64,000 nucleotides of DNA from Kibdelosporangium philippinense. Its GTDB lineage: Bacteria; Actinomycetota; Actinomycetes; Mycobacteriales; Pseudonocardiaceae. Under the pieces are notes generated by a model. It worked only from the letters and a program-made list of their open reading frames with translations, did no database searches and had not been told where the DNA came from. Made by a program: the position numbers and the translations under genes. Below, in pieces: positions 34,831 through 43,922 of this stretch. Positions within the stretch are counted from its first letter, which is position 1. Each line of letters starts with the position of its first letter. Location of the stretch: contig NZ_JAJVCN010000003.1 of the NCBI RefSeq assembly GCF_021390435.2, positions 248,001-312,000 on the forward strand, given 5' to 3'.

Positions 34831-34860
34831 CACAAGTGGTCGATTAGATAATCTCGGCGC

Positions 34861-35625
34861 ATGTTCGCCGCCGAACGCCGCCAGGTCATCCTGGAGCTCG
34901 TCAGGTCCAACGGAGCCGTGTCGCTGCGTGAGCTCGCACGCATCGTCAAAACGAGCGAGGTGACGGTCCGCCGCGATCTACGGCAACTTGAAGCCGAGGG
35001 CATGCTGGCGCGACGGCACGGCGGCGCCGTCGCCAACGATCGGACGGCCTACGAGCCCAGCTACAGCGAGAAAACCGGGGTTGCCAGCGAGGAGAAGGCG
35101 GCGATCGCGGACCTGGCTGCCGAGCTCGTGTCGCCGGGCGACGCGATCGTCATCGGCGCCGGAACGACCACGCTCGCGTTGGCCAAGCGCTTGGCACGGC
35201 TGTCCGAGTTAACAGTGGTCACGAACTCGCTCCTGGCCGCGCAAGCGTTTGCGAGGTCGCCGGGGATCGAGGTGATGGTCACTGACGGCCTGATGCGTGG
35301 CTCGATTCACGCCTTGGTCGGCAGCGCGGCCGAGAGCAGTGTCGCGAACTTGCGTGTACGGCGTGCATTCCTGTCCGGCAACGGGCTTACGGCGGCCCGC
35401 GGTATGTCCACTCCGAACTCCGCCGTGGCCGCGATCGACCGCGCGCTGGCGGCCACCGCGGGCGAAGTCGTCGCCCTGGTGGACAACACCAAGGTGGGCG
35501 TCGACACGATGGTCCAGACCGTGCCAGCGAGCGGCATCAGTCATGTCGTGACAGACGCGGGCGCGAACCCGGAAGAGCTTGCGGCACTACGGTCCTTGGG
35601 GTTGGCAGTCCACATTGCCCAATAG
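34861..35625 (+). CDS. DeoR-family sugar-responsive regulator
   Basis: A 254-residue regulator. The N-terminal winged helix AERRQVILELVRSNGAVSLR, VTVRRDLRQLEAEGMLARRH is the DeoR signature. The C-terminal sugar-phosphate sensor (DeoRC) shows DAIVIGAGTTTLALAKRL and AFLSGNGLTAARGMSTPN with the phosphate-binding Gly/Thr loop, plus VALVDNTKVGVDTM. DeoR proteins repress sugar operons until a phosphorylated intermediate binds. It is followed 171 bases downstream by a sugar ABC importer, its likely target. Confidence 0.92.
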   Translation: MFAAERRQVILELVRSNGAVSLRELARIVKTSEVTVRRDLRQLEAEGMLARRHGGAVANDRTAYEPSYSEKTGVASEEKAAIADLAAELVSPGDAIVIGAGTTTLALAKRLARLSELTVVTNSLLAAQAFARSPGIEVMVTDGLMRGSIHALVGSAAESSVANLRVRRAFLSGNGLTAARGMSTPNSAVAAIDRALAATAGEVVALVDNTKVGVDTMVQTVPASGISHVVTDAGANPEELAALRSLGLAVHIAQ

Positions 35626-35676
35626 CGTAATAGGAAACAAAACAGTGTCCCGATGACCGATTTCCTGCCCTGAATC

Positions 35677-35690
35677 GATCAGTTTCGATC
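35677..35690. promoter_or_regulatory. candidate DeoR-regulator operator, copy 2
   Basis: GATCAGTTTCGATC, followed by GTGAT, in the 171-base region between the regulator and the importer genes; partner of the copy at 34817-34830. It includes a GATC...GATC inverted arrangement. Confidence 0.45.
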
Positions 35691-35796
35691 GTGATGCCAC
35701 AGCTCTTGACGATTGGTCTGGATGCAGTAACTAATAAGACTCACGTCGTCACGAACGGGTGATCCGTGTCCACCGATCGGCTCAAGGGAGGGTGGC

Positions 35797-37281
35797 TTGC
35801 TCGAAGCCGTACGGGTGACGAAACGGTTCGCCGGCGTACCGGTCCTGCGCGACGTCGACTTCCTGCTGGAACGCGGCCAGGTGCACGCACTGGCCGGCGA
35901 GAACGGCGCGGGTAAGTCCACTTTGGTCAAGGTGCTCACCGGCGTGTTGCAGCCGGACAAGGGCATGGTGTTCCACAAGGGACAACCAGTCCGGTTCAGC
36001 GGCCCACGGGACGCGTTGGCGCGTGGAATCAGCACGGTGTACCAGGATGCGAACCTGGTCGGCTCGATGTCGGTCAGCGCCAACCTGTTTCTCGGCAGGG
36101 AGCCACGAAACCGGTTGGGGCTGGTGAACTTCCGACAGATGCACGCGGCCGCAGGACGGTTGCTCGACTCGTTCGGCCTGCTGATCGACCCACGCAGCGA
36201 GCTGCGTTCGTTCACCCCCGGCATCCGGCAGATGATCGCGATCGCGCGCGCGGTGGACACCGATTCGCGCGTTGTGATCCTCGACGAACCCACCGCATCC
36301 TTGGAACCACCGGAGATCGACACACTGTTCGACGTCATCCGGCGGCTGCACGAGCGCGATGTCGCCGTTGTCTACATCAGCCACCAGCTCACCGAGCTCT
36401 ACCAGATCTGCAACCGCATCACGGTGTTGCGTGACGGCCAAGTCGTCCACAGCGGACTGATGTCGCAGATCGGCCCGAGCAGGCTGCTGGCCACGATGCT
36501 CGGCCGCGATCTTGCCGACATCCGCCCGCACCACGTGCCCAACACATCGCGGAGTTCGGTTTTGCAGGCACATGGGCTTTTTAAGCACGCCGAGATTGAC
36601 AACGTTGACATCGACGTACACGCAGGTGAAGTAGTAGGCCTCGGCGGCCTGCACGGATCAGGCCGCAGTGAAACGGTCAAAGCCCTCGCCGGGCTGCGTC
36701 ACCTGGAACGAGGCACGGTCCATGTGCAGGGCAAGCCGATCCAAACCGGCTCGGCGGCCAAGGCGATCCGCGCGGGCATCGTGCTGGTCCCCGAAGACCG
36801 CAAGGCCGAAGGCCTCATCCCGCGCCTGTCGGTCCGCGAGAACATCGTCCTCGCGGCGCTCCCCCGCCTGTCGCGAGCGGGCATCGTGTCACGGTCCAAA
36901 CAGGACAAATTGGTCGAGACATTCATGCGGCGGCTACGAATCCGCGCGGCCAGCGCCGAACAGCCGGTGCGTGAACTGTCCGGCGGCAACCAGCAAAAGG
37001 TCATGCTCGCCCGGTGGCTCGCGATGAGCCCGAAGGTGCTTCTGCTCGACGAGCCCACGCGTGGCATCGACGTCGCCGCCAAGGTCGAAGTCCGTGCCCT
37101 GGTTGAAGAACTGGCGGGGCAAGGGCTTGGCATCGTGCTCGTGTCCAGCGACGTGCATGAGCTCGTCGCGGGCGCGGACCGAGTCGTTGTGCTGCGCGAA
37201 GGCGCCCGTATCGCGGAACTACGCGGCGAACAGGTCACCACGGACGCGGTGATGTCGGCGATCGCCGAGGGGCCTCAATGA
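35797..37281 (+). CDS. sugar ABC importer, double ATPase subunit
   Basis: A 494-residue RbsA/YtfR-type ATPase with two nucleotide-binding domains. Domain 1: Walker A GENGAGKST, a degenerate signature (FTPGIRQM) as usual in the family, Walker B VVILDEPTASLEPP. Domain 2: a Walker A variant GLHGSGRSE, signature LSGGNQQKVMLARWL, Walker B VLLLDEPTRGIDV. It drives uptake of a pentose or hexose. The TTG at 35797 has AGGGAGG a few bases upstream. It overlaps the first permease by four bases. Confidence 0.93.
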   Translation: MLEAVRVTKRFAGVPVLRDVDFLLERGQVHALAGENGAGKSTLVKVLTGVLQPDKGMVFHKGQPVRFSGPRDALARGISTVYQDANLVGSMSVSANLFLGREPRNRLGLVNFRQMHAAAGRLLDSFGLLIDPRSELRSFTPGIRQMIAIARAVDTDSRVVILDEPTASLEPPEIDTLFDVIRRLHERDVAVVYISHQLTELYQICNRITVLRDGQVVHSGLMSQIGPSRLLATMLGRDLADIRPHHVPNTSRSSVLQAHGLFKHAEIDNVDIDVHAGEVVGLGGLHGSGRSETVKALAGLRHLERGTVHVQGKPIQTGSAAKAIRAGIVLVPEDRKAEGLIPRLSVRENIVLAALPRLSRAGIVSRSKQDKLVETFMRRLRIRAASAEQPVRELSGGNQQKVMLARWLAMSPKVLLLDEPTRGIDVAAKVEVRALVEELAGQGLGIVLVSSDVHELVAGADRVVVLREGARIAELRGEQVTTDAVMSAIAEGPQ

Positions 37282-38105
37282 CGCGAACCCAGGTGTGGGT
37301 GAGCCGGGGTTATTGCGTATACGCGGCCCTTGTGGTGCTCGTGATCATCAACTGCTCGATCTCCGCTACCTTCCTGACCCCAGACACGCTGTACGCGCAA
37401 CTGGTCGCGGTGGCCCCCGTGGTGATCGCGGCGCTGGGCGTCGCGTTGGTCATTGGGACAGGCGGCATCGACTTGTCCATCGGGGCGGTGATGTCCATCA
37501 GCGCCGCGCTCTTTCCCGCGTCGCCTGTGCTGGCGCTGCTCGCTGGGGCGATGGCGGGCGCGTTGTCGGGTTCGCTCATTGCGGTTTTCGGAGTCCAACC
37601 AATCGTGGCGACGTTGGCGATCCTGGTCGGCGGCCGCGGATTGGCGAACGTCCTTGGTCAACCACAGGGAAGCATCCCGCATCCAGTGTTGATCGCGGTG
37701 GTTCTCGTTGTGGTGGTGGCGTTTTTGGCGGAACGAACGACGTACGGCCGTCAGCTGGTGGCGATCGGCGGTAACCGGAAGGCTGCTGGATATTCGGGCC
37801 TGCCGGTGACGCGGGTCCTGATCACCACTTACGTCCTTTGTGGCGTGTTCGCCGCCCTGGCCGGTGCTTTGCCTGCGCCGCAGCATGTCTATCCCATCCA
37901 CACCGGACTTGCCTCGATCAGCGCGGTGATCGTCAGCGGAACACCGTTGTCCGGTGGGCAAGTCCGCGTGCGTGGCACCATCGCGGGCGCGCTCGTGATG
38001 CAGTTGCTCACGACGGCATTGCTGACGTTGGGCACACCAACGTCACTCATCCTGATGTTCCACGCGGTGATCATCATCGTGGCGGTGCTGAGGTGTGTTC
38101 GATGA
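37278..38105 (+). CDS. sugar ABC importer permease 1
   Basis: A 275-residue RbsC/YtfT-type permease with about eight hydrophobic helices. GTGGIDLSIGAVMSISAALF is the family motif, and GRQLVAIGGNRKAAGYSGLP the cytoplasmic coupling loop that touches the ATPase. It starts by ATGA overlap with the ATPase gene and ends by ATGA overlap with the second permease, so all three are coupled. Two different permeases suggest a heterodimer, as in the E. coli YtfT/YjfF galactofuranose system. Confidence 0.9.
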   Translation: MTRTQVWVSRGYCVYAALVVLVIINCSISATFLTPDTLYAQLVAVAPVVIAALGVALVIGTGGIDLSIGAVMSISAALFPASPVLALLAGAMAGALSGSLIAVFGVQPIVATLAILVGGRGLANVLGQPQGSIPHPVLIAVVLVVVVAFLAERTTYGRQLVAIGGNRKAAGYSGLPVTRVLITTYVLCGVFAALAGALPAPQHVYPIHTGLASISAVIVSGTPLSGGQVRVRGTIAGALVMQLLTTALLTLGTPTSLILMFHAVIIIVAVLRCVR

Positions 38106-38992
38106 CGCGGGGCGCTCCCTCGATTTTCTTGCTGCTGTTGGTTTTCACCCCGGCGCCCCTCGATCACCTGAGCACGATGGTGAACCAGGCGTCGGCGCTC
38201 GCGATTGTCGCTGTGGGCATGACGATGGTCGTCGTGACCAAGGGCATCGACTTGTCCGTTGGCGCTGTCTACGCGTTGGGTGCCGTGCTCGCGGCTTACT
38301 CGTCGCAGTGGGGCGTGCTGCCTGCGTTGCTCATCCCGTTGGCCGCCGGGGCTTTGGCCGGTGCGGCCCAAGGTTGGCTGATTGGGCGGAAACAGTTGGC
38401 GCCGTTCATCGTGACGGTCGGCGGCCTGCTTTTCACACGTGGCTTCGGCCAGCTCATCTCCGATGAGGGACAGCGAACCTATGTCGTGCCCAAGGACTCC
38501 GGGTTCCTCACGCTCGGTCAAATCGCCCTGCCCCTGGCTTTGGCGGTCGCACTGTTCTGTGGCTTGTTGTTGCGGCGCACGCCCTTCGGTCTCCGCATGG
38601 CGGCCGTCGGCGGGTCGGAAGACGCCAGCGACCTGATGGGCGTGCCCGTCGCGCGAACCAAGATCCTGGTTTACATGATGTCCGGCACGCTTGCCGGTCT
38701 CGCGGGCACCATCGCTGCTGCTCAGGCGGGTACGGGCGCCGCGAACGTCGGCGTCGGCCTCGAACTGCAGGCCATCGCCGCCGTAGCCATCGGCGGCACG
38801 ATGCTGTGCGGCGGCTCGGGAACCGTCGCGGGCACGCTGGCAGGGGTGGCCGTGCTGTGGCTGATCCGCGACCTGTTCGCCGACCGCCCGCACCAGCAGG
38901 CCGTGATCAGCGGTGGCCTGCTGATCGTGATCCTCGTAGCCCAGGCCCTGCTGCGCCGGACCCGATCAGGATCGTTCACCCAGGCGGAGTAA
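38102..38992 (+). CDS. sugar ABC importer permease 2
   Basis: A 296-residue permease of the same family (YjfF-like). VTKGIDLSVGAVYALGAVLA is the signature, and GLRMAAVGGSEDASDLMGVP the coupling loop. AIGGTMLCGGSGTVAGTLAG is the second conserved segment. It is the last gene of the operon; the next gene (39158) is not a substrate-binding protein, so the periplasmic component must be encoded elsewhere or has been lost. Confidence 0.9.
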   Translation: MTRGAPSIFLLLLVFTPAPLDHLSTMVNQASALAIVAVGMTMVVVTKGIDLSVGAVYALGAVLAAYSSQWGVLPALLIPLAAGALAGAAQGWLIGRKQLAPFIVTVGGLLFTRGFGQLISDEGQRTYVVPKDSGFLTLGQIALPLALAVALFCGLLLRRTPFGLRMAAVGGSEDASDLMGVPVARTKILVYMMSGTLAGLAGTIAAAQAGTGAANVGVGLELQAIAAVAIGGTMLCGGSGTVAGTLAGVAVLWLIRDLFADRPHQQAVISGGLLIVILVAQALLRRTRSGSFTQAE

Positions 38993-39157
38993 ATAGTCCG
39001 GTTACCAGGGTCGTAGCGACCCCGTCCGCGGCGGGCAGGTCATCGCGTCAATATCCCGTCAGATTCGCCGGTTGTTGGCGGAGCCGTCACCACCCATGAT
39101 TAGCCTCATTACCCATCGCAACTGACCCTGCACCCACCGCGAACGGAGTTCAAAATC

Positions 39158-40315
39158 GTGGAACGTCGCAGTTTCTTACGAGTGGGAGTTGTCGGAGCAG
39201 CCGCCGCCGCGTTCGGCGGAGCATCTTGGTCCGACGCCTTTGCCGCAACCGCTCAGCCTGGTCCGAGCCCATACGGGCCGTTGCAGGCGGCGGACGCGAA
39301 CGGCATCATGCTGCCGAGTAACTTCACGAGCAGGGTCGTGGCTCGCACCGGTCAGCGCGTGACCGGCACGAACTACACCTGGCACGCGGCGCCGGACGGT
39401 GGCGCGTGTTTCGCTGACGGCGCGGGCTGGATCTACACGTCGAACAGCGAAGTCGCGATCACCGGCGGCGCTGGTTCGATCAAGTTCGACGCCAACGGCA
39501 ACATTACTGGCGCGTACCGGACGTTGTCGGCGACCAACGTGAACTGCGCGGGTGGTGCTACTCCTTGGAACACGTGGCTTTCCTGTGAGGAAGTCGACCG
39601 CGGCTATGTCTACGAGACGGATCCGTGGGGCGTGAAGGCCGCTGTCCGGCGCCCGGCGATGGGCCGGTTCAAGCATGAGGCCTGTGCCGCGGACCCGGAT
39701 CGCAAGGTCATCTACCTGACCGAGGACGTTCCGGATGGCGCGTTCTACCGGTTCATTCCGAACACGTGGGGTGACCTTTCGGCCGGTCGGCTCGAGGTCA
39801 TGATCGGGACGAACTCGCAGACCAGCGGGCCGGTCACGTGGAAGCAGGTGCCCGACGTGGACGGCAGTCCAGCCACGCGCAGCCAGGTCGCCGGGACCAA
39901 GCGGTTCAACGGCGGCGAAGGGTGTTACTACGCCGCCGGGATTTGCTGGTTCACCACAAAGGGTGATGGCCGCGTGTGGGCCTACGACGCGGCCAACAGC
40001 ACCATCAGCCTCACCTACGACGACTCGCTTGTCACCAGCGGAACGCCGCCGCTGACCGGCGTGGACAACGTCACCCGGTCGAGTGGTGGTGACCTCTTTG
40101 TCGCTGAGGACGGCGGCAACATGGAAATCTGCATCATCACGCCGAACGCCATCGTGGCGCCGTTCTTGCGGATCAACGGCCAGAGCAGCTCGGAGATCAC
40201 CGGGCCCGCGTTCTCCCCGAACGGCAAGCGCCTGTACTTCTCCTCGCAGCGTGGCACGTCCGGCAGCAGCAGCGGCGGAATCACCTACGAGGTAACCGGC
40301 CCCTTCCGCACCTGA
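39158..40315 (+). CDS. PhoX/DUF839-like secreted protein
   Basis: A 385-residue exported protein with a twin-arginine signal (ERRSFLRVGVVGAAAAAFGG, cleavage after SDAFA). The mature part has DUF839/PhoX traits: GGACFADGAGWIYTSNSE, NTWLSCEEVDRGYVYETDPW, GRFKHEACAADPDRKVIYLT and NGGEGCYYAAGICWFTTKGDG, with SGGDLFVAEDGGNMEICIIT in the last blades. PhoX enzymes are Ca/Fe-dependent alkaline phosphatases folded as beta propellers. The GTG follows GGAG. No phosphate genes adjoin. Confidence 0.85.
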   Translation: MERRSFLRVGVVGAAAAAFGGASWSDAFAATAQPGPSPYGPLQAADANGIMLPSNFTSRVVARTGQRVTGTNYTWHAAPDGGACFADGAGWIYTSNSEVAITGGAGSIKFDANGNITGAYRTLSATNVNCAGGATPWNTWLSCEEVDRGYVYETDPWGVKAAVRRPAMGRFKHEACAADPDRKVIYLTEDVPDGAFYRFIPNTWGDLSAGRLEVMIGTNSQTSGPVTWKQVPDVDGSPATRSQVAGTKRFNGGEGCYYAAGICWFTTKGDGRVWAYDAANSTISLTYDDSLVTSGTPPLTGVDNVTRSSGGDLFVAEDGGNMEICIITPNAIVAPFLRINGQSSSEITGPAFSPNGKRLYFSSQRGTSGSSSGGITYEVTGPFRT

Positions 40316-40321
40316 TAAACC

Positions 40322-40367
40322 CTCGTGAGTGGTTATCCGGGTTAGAACACGGATAACCACTCACGAG
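40322..40367. repeat. palindromic gene-end repeat, copy 3
   Basis: Left arm 40322-40343 (starts CTCGTGAGTGGTTATCC), centre AG, right arm 40346-40367 (ends TAACCACTCACGAG). One mismatch in 22 pairs. It separates the convergent PhoX-like and PIG-L genes. Confidence 0.92.
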
Positions 40368-40369
40368 GC

Positions 40370-41086
40370 TTACGCTGGGAAAAGTTCGAAGGCGACGGCT
40401 GGTTTTCCGCCGAAGCGTTCGCCGGTCTGCCGGGCGTGGTCACGCAGGAACACGTTGGGATCGGACATCGGGCCGGGGCCGAGGCCTTCCAGGTACTTCT
40501 GGTGTGCCTCAAGGGATGCCACGCCACGGTCCAAACCGGACTCGACGCTCACCGCGTGCCCGGCGTTCGGTGAACCGGTGATCGCCACCCAGCGCACGCC
40601 CTGCCACTTCGGCAGGCCGAGCTCGGTGAAGATCCACTGGTTTCCGGCGTCGCCGACGGCGTCGAGCACCGCTTCACCGACGTTACGGTGGTCCGGCGAA
40701 TTACGGTGCCCGCCTGGCCAGTGCGGCGCGTGGTTCAAGGTGATCACGAGTTCTGGCTTGTGCCTGCGGATCGCTGAGGCGATGTCCCGGCGCAACGGGA
40801 TGCCGTACTCGATCACGCCATCCTTGTGGTCAAGGAATTCCACTTCGGACACACCGACGACCCTGGCCGCCTCGATCTGCTCGGCTTCGCGCAGCGGGCC
40901 GCACTCTTCCGGTGGTATGCCGTCGATTCCGGCTTCACCACGGCTTGCCAGCAGGTACACGACCGTCTTGCCTTCGTCGACCCATTGCGCGATTGCCGCG
41001 GAGGCGCCGTATTCCAGGTCGTCCGGGTGGGCTACGACTGCGAGCGCGCGCTCCCAGTCGGTGGGCATCGGCTCGTAGTCGGTCAT
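40370..41086 (-). CDS. PIG-L family N-acetyl deacetylase
   Basis: A 238-residue zinc-dependent deacetylase. AVVAHPDDLEYGA carries the HPDD metal motif, PDHRNVGEAVLDAV the second His motif, and LASRGEAGIDG lies between. The family includes MshB and mycothiol conjugate amidase (Mca) of mycothiol metabolism and enzymes of natural-product pathways. No mycothiol gene is adjacent, so the substrate is open. The gene starts two bases after the cobM stop and so belongs to its transcript. Confidence 0.88.
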   Translation of the reverse strand: MTDYEPMPTDWERALAVVAHPDDLEYGASAAIAQWVDEGKTVVYLLASRGEAGIDGIPPEECGPLREAEQIEAARVVGVSEVEFLDHKDGVIEYGIPLRRDIASAIRRHKPELVITLNHAPHWPGGHRNSPDHRNVGEAVLDAVGDAGNQWIFTELGLPKWQGVRWVAITGSPNAGHAVSVESGLDRGVASLEAHQKYLEGLGPGPMSDPNVFLRDHARQTGERFGGKPAVAFELFPA

Positions 41087-41088
41087 GC

Positions 41089-42183
41089 TCAGCTGCTCCG
41101 GCGGCGCTGCGGCTGCGCGCGAGTTGGCTTCTTGGCCGCCGTTTTCGCGGTCGTGGTCCGTGAAGCCGAAGTGGACTTCGCGGGCTGCTTGGCGCCGGTC
41201 TTGGCAGCGGCCGACTTCGCAGCGGCAGCAGTCTTCGCGGGCGTCTTCTTTGCCTGTGCTGTCACGGATTTCGTCGGCGTGCTCGCCGCAGCTGCCTTGG
41301 CGGGCGCGGGTTTCGGCACGGGCTCGGCGACAACCGTCACGCGCTTCGGCTCTTCAGGTTCCGGCGCCGGGGTGGGAGCAGGCCGGGTGTCGGCGCGCCA
41401 GCTCGACCGGCTGCGCGTACGCGACCAACGGACCGCGTTTTCCGGGCGGCGCATCGATTCCCCAGCAGCAGGGCGTGCACGGCCTGCGCGCACGGCACAG
41501 CCGACCAGGAACAGTGTGTGACGCCAAAGCCTGTGCTGCTTCACCGTTGCGACAAGCTCACCAATGGTTGTCCGCACGACGGTCTCGTCCGGCCAGCTCA
41601 CCTTGTACGCGGCCACAACCGGCGTTTCGTCGTCGTAACCACCGGCGCGCAACGCATCCGCGAGTTCAGCGGCGCGCGCGGCGGGCAGCAGCACGGCCAT
41701 CGTCGTACCGAACTGCGCGTACTCCTTGATCTGCGCCAGATCGGGCATACCGACTGTTTCTTGGCCCGCCATGATCACGGAGTCGGCGTAGTCGGCCTCG
41801 ACCAGCGACACACCTGCCGACACCGCGGCCGCCGACATCGGCGACACGCCCGCGACGACGTCCGCTGGGAGTCCAACCCGCGCACAGATGTCCAACTGTG
41901 CCCGCAATCCGCCCCATGTGGCTGGGTCGCCCGCGAACAAGCGCGCCACGCGCAGCTTGTCACGCACCGCCCTGCGGTACAGCTCGACGATCTCGTCGTC
42001 GCTGTGCCGGGCCAAATCGATCAGTTCGGCCTCGGGTTTCGTGTTCTCGCGCACCCATCCGGCGTCGATGATGCTCGGTGTCCACAACACCACGTCGGCC
42101 TCGCCGATACGGCGAGCGCCTCGTACCGTGATCAGGTCCGTTGCCCCCGGACCCGCCCCGACAAAGCTGATTCCCGCACTCAC
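41089..42183 (-). CDS. cobM: precorrin-4 C11-methyltransferase with histone-H1-like tail
   Basis: Residues 1-232 are a complete cobalamin-pathway methyltransferase: ISFVGAGPGATDLITVRGAR, RLFAGDPATWGGLRAQL, VVAGVSPMSAAAVSAGVSL and LPAARAAELADALRAGG. It methylates C-11 of precorrin-4 in B12 synthesis. A Pro/Glu-rich linker follows, then about 70 residues (292-364) of Ala/Lys repeats (AKKTPAKTAA, AKSAAAKTGAKQPAK) ending RRRSS. That tail resembles histone H1 or HupS tails and is not part of the usual enzyme of about 250 residues. The GTG at 42183 gives the conserved start. Confidence 0.9.
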   Translation of the reverse strand: MSAGISFVGAGPGATDLITVRGARRIGEADVVLWTPSIIDAGWVRENTKPEAELIDLARHSDDEIVELYRRAVRDKLRVARLFAGDPATWGGLRAQLDICARVGLPADVVAGVSPMSAAAVSAGVSLVEADYADSVIMAGQETVGMPDLAQIKEYAQFGTTMAVLLPAARAAELADALRAGGYDDETPVVAAYKVSWPDETVVRTTIGELVATVKQHRLWRHTLFLVGCAVRAGRARPAAGESMRRPENAVRWSRTRSRSSWRADTRPAPTPAPEPEEPKRVTVVAEPVPKPAPAKAAAASTPTKSVTAQAKKTPAKTAAAAKSAAAKTGAKQPAKSTSASRTTTAKTAAKKPTRAQPQRRRSS

Positions 42184-42255
42184 TCGGCGACCGTACCGTG
42201 ACGCTCGGCACCTCCCGTGCTCGCCCCAGGCACTCGCGATGCGACACTCCATCGT

Positions 42256-43422
42256 GTGACAGCGACGGGAGAGCAGGTTTTCGACTGGATCGACGCGCGC
42301 GCGGAAGACCGCCGCCGCGCCGGGCTGACCAGGCAACTTCGCCCTCGCAGGGCGGACAATTCACTGCTCGACCTTGCCGGGAACGACTACCTCGGGCTCA
42401 GCAGGGACAAGCGTGTCGCCGGTGCCGCGGCCGCGGCCGCGTTGCGCTGGGGCGCGGGATCGACCGGGTCACGGTTGGTCACCGGGACCACCGAGCTGCA
42501 CACCGAACTCGAACACGCGTTGGCTTCTTTCTGTGGCACACAAGCAGCTTTGGTGTTCTCGTCCGGTTTCGCGGCGAACCTCGGCGCGATCACGGCACTG
42601 TCCGGAAAAGGTTCGGCAATCGTTACCGACGCCTATATCCACGCGTCGTTGATCGACGGATGTCGGCTCTCACGTGCGGACATCGCAGTGATGAACCACG
42701 GCGACGCGAAGTCGATCAAGCACGCGCTGTCGACGCGCCGGACCGAGCACGCCCTGGTTGTCACCGATTCAGTGTTCTCAGTAGACGGAGACCTCGCGCC
42801 GCTGCCCGCGCTCGCCGAAGCGTGCCGTGAGCACAACGCGGGACTGCTCATCGATGACGCGCACGGTTTCGGCGTGCTCGGCGAAGGTGGCCGAGGCGCG
42901 GTCGCGGAAGCCGGTTTGATCAAGGAACCGAACGTGATCACGACCATCACGTTGTCGAAAGCCCTTGGCGCACAAGGAGGTGCGACGCTCGGGCCGCGCC
43001 GCGTGATCCGTCATCTGCTGGAGACCGCGCGGACGTTCATCTTCGACACGGGCCTGGCGCCGGCCAGCGCGGCCGCTGCCTTGGCAGCGTTGAACGTGCT
43101 CAAAGAAGAACCCGAACGGGCGACACGCGTTCGTGACAACGCGATGACCGTGGCGATGCGCTTGCGGGAAGCGGGTTTCCGGGCGTCCATGCCGGACGCC
43201 GCGGTGATCTCGGTACAGGCTCCGTCCCCTGCGGACGCCCTCAGCTGGGCGGACGAGTGCCGGGCAGCCGGGGTCTGGGTCGGCTGCTTCCGGCCGCCGT
43301 CAGTACCGGACAAGATCTCGCGCCTGCGGCTGACCGTCCGCGCGGACCTCACCGAATCGGACATCGACAAGGCCATCGACGTGATCATCCGCTGCGCCCC
43401 GCCGGGCGCCGCTCAGAGGTGA
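42256..43422 (+). CDS. bioF: 8-amino-7-oxononanoate synthase
   Basis: A 388-residue PLP enzyme of the alpha-oxoamine synthase family. LDLAGNDYLGLSRDKRVAGA, GAGSTGSRLVTGTTELHTEL, LIDDAHGFGVLGEGGRG and the Schiff-base lysine in TTITLSKALGAQGGATLGP are present. It condenses pimeloyl-ACP with alanine in biotin synthesis. The GTG at 42256 (VTATGEQVFDW) is the likely start. The other bio genes are not in view. Its last ten bases overlap the convergent TPR gene. Confidence 0.9.
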   Translation: MTATGEQVFDWIDARAEDRRRAGLTRQLRPRRADNSLLDLAGNDYLGLSRDKRVAGAAAAAALRWGAGSTGSRLVTGTTELHTELEHALASFCGTQAALVFSSGFAANLGAITALSGKGSAIVTDAYIHASLIDGCRLSRADIAVMNHGDAKSIKHALSTRRTEHALVVTDSVFSVDGDLAPLPALAEACREHNAGLLIDDAHGFGVLGEGGRGAVAEAGLIKEPNVITTITLSKALGAQGGATLGPRRVIRHLLETARTFIFDTGLAPASAAAALAALNVLKEEPERATRVRDNAMTVAMRLREAGFRASMPDAAVISVQAPSPADALSWADECRAAGVWVGCFRPPSVPDKISRLRLTVRADLTESDIDKAIDVIIRCAPPGAAQR

Positions 43423-43910
43423 GTCGCGTAGTAACCAAGCGAACGGTTGTACCTGGGCAGGTGTTTGGCCAATGCGGCCAACGCCAGCCCAGCGGCCTCT
43501 TTTTCCCGCCCAGTGTCCACAAGGGCCAGCGCGAGGAACGCGTCGAGCGCGTCATCCAACGTCGCCACTGACTCATCCGCGTCCGGACGGCCGCGCTCCG
43601 CGGTCAGCAATTCGACGCTTTCCTCGGCACGCCCGAGGTTGCGCAGCGTGCTGGCCAACTGGATCAAGGCGCGGCGCCGCCGGTAGCCGCTCAAGCCGGA
43701 CTTGAGCGCGGCCCGATAGAGCGGCTCGGCCTTGTCCGGCAGCCCGGTCGAGTCGTTCGCGCACGCGCGCTCGAACAGCCCGACCGGATCGTCCTTCGGC
43801 AGCTCGTCCGCCAGTGCTTCGATCCGCGCTCTGAAGTCGGCTTCCTCGTGGGAATCCAGCGCCGCCCACAGCGCGGTCACGCGGTTTTCCCAGTCCTCAG
43901 TGGTGCTCAC
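43413..43910 (-). CDS. tetratricopeptide-repeat protein
   Basis: A 165-residue helical protein with TPR-like repeats: FERACANDSTGLPDKAEPLY, RRRALIQLASTLRNLGRAEE and DAFLALALVDTGREKEAAGL are three successive helix pairs. Homologues in actinobacteria are small stand-alone TPR proteins of unknown partner. The ATG at 43910 is good. It lies 12 bases upstream of nothing on the same strand; the protease gene 43923-44711 precedes it, so both may be co-transcribed. Confidence 0.82.
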   Translation of the reverse strand: MSTTEDWENRVTALWAALDSHEEADFRARIEALADELPKDDPVGLFERACANDSTGLPDKAEPLYRAALKSGLSGYRRRRALIQLASTLRNLGRAEESVELLTAERGRPDADESVATLDDALDAFLALALVDTGREKEAAGLALAALAKHLPRYNRSLGYYATHL

Positions 43911-43922
43911 CCGCGCAGGATG

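Noticed and set aside
32601..43422. A cofactor or natural-product biosynthesis cluster (cysG, cobM, bioF, PIG-L)
   Set aside because: The genes are on different strands, separated by unrelated operons, and no core biosynthetic enzyme is present.
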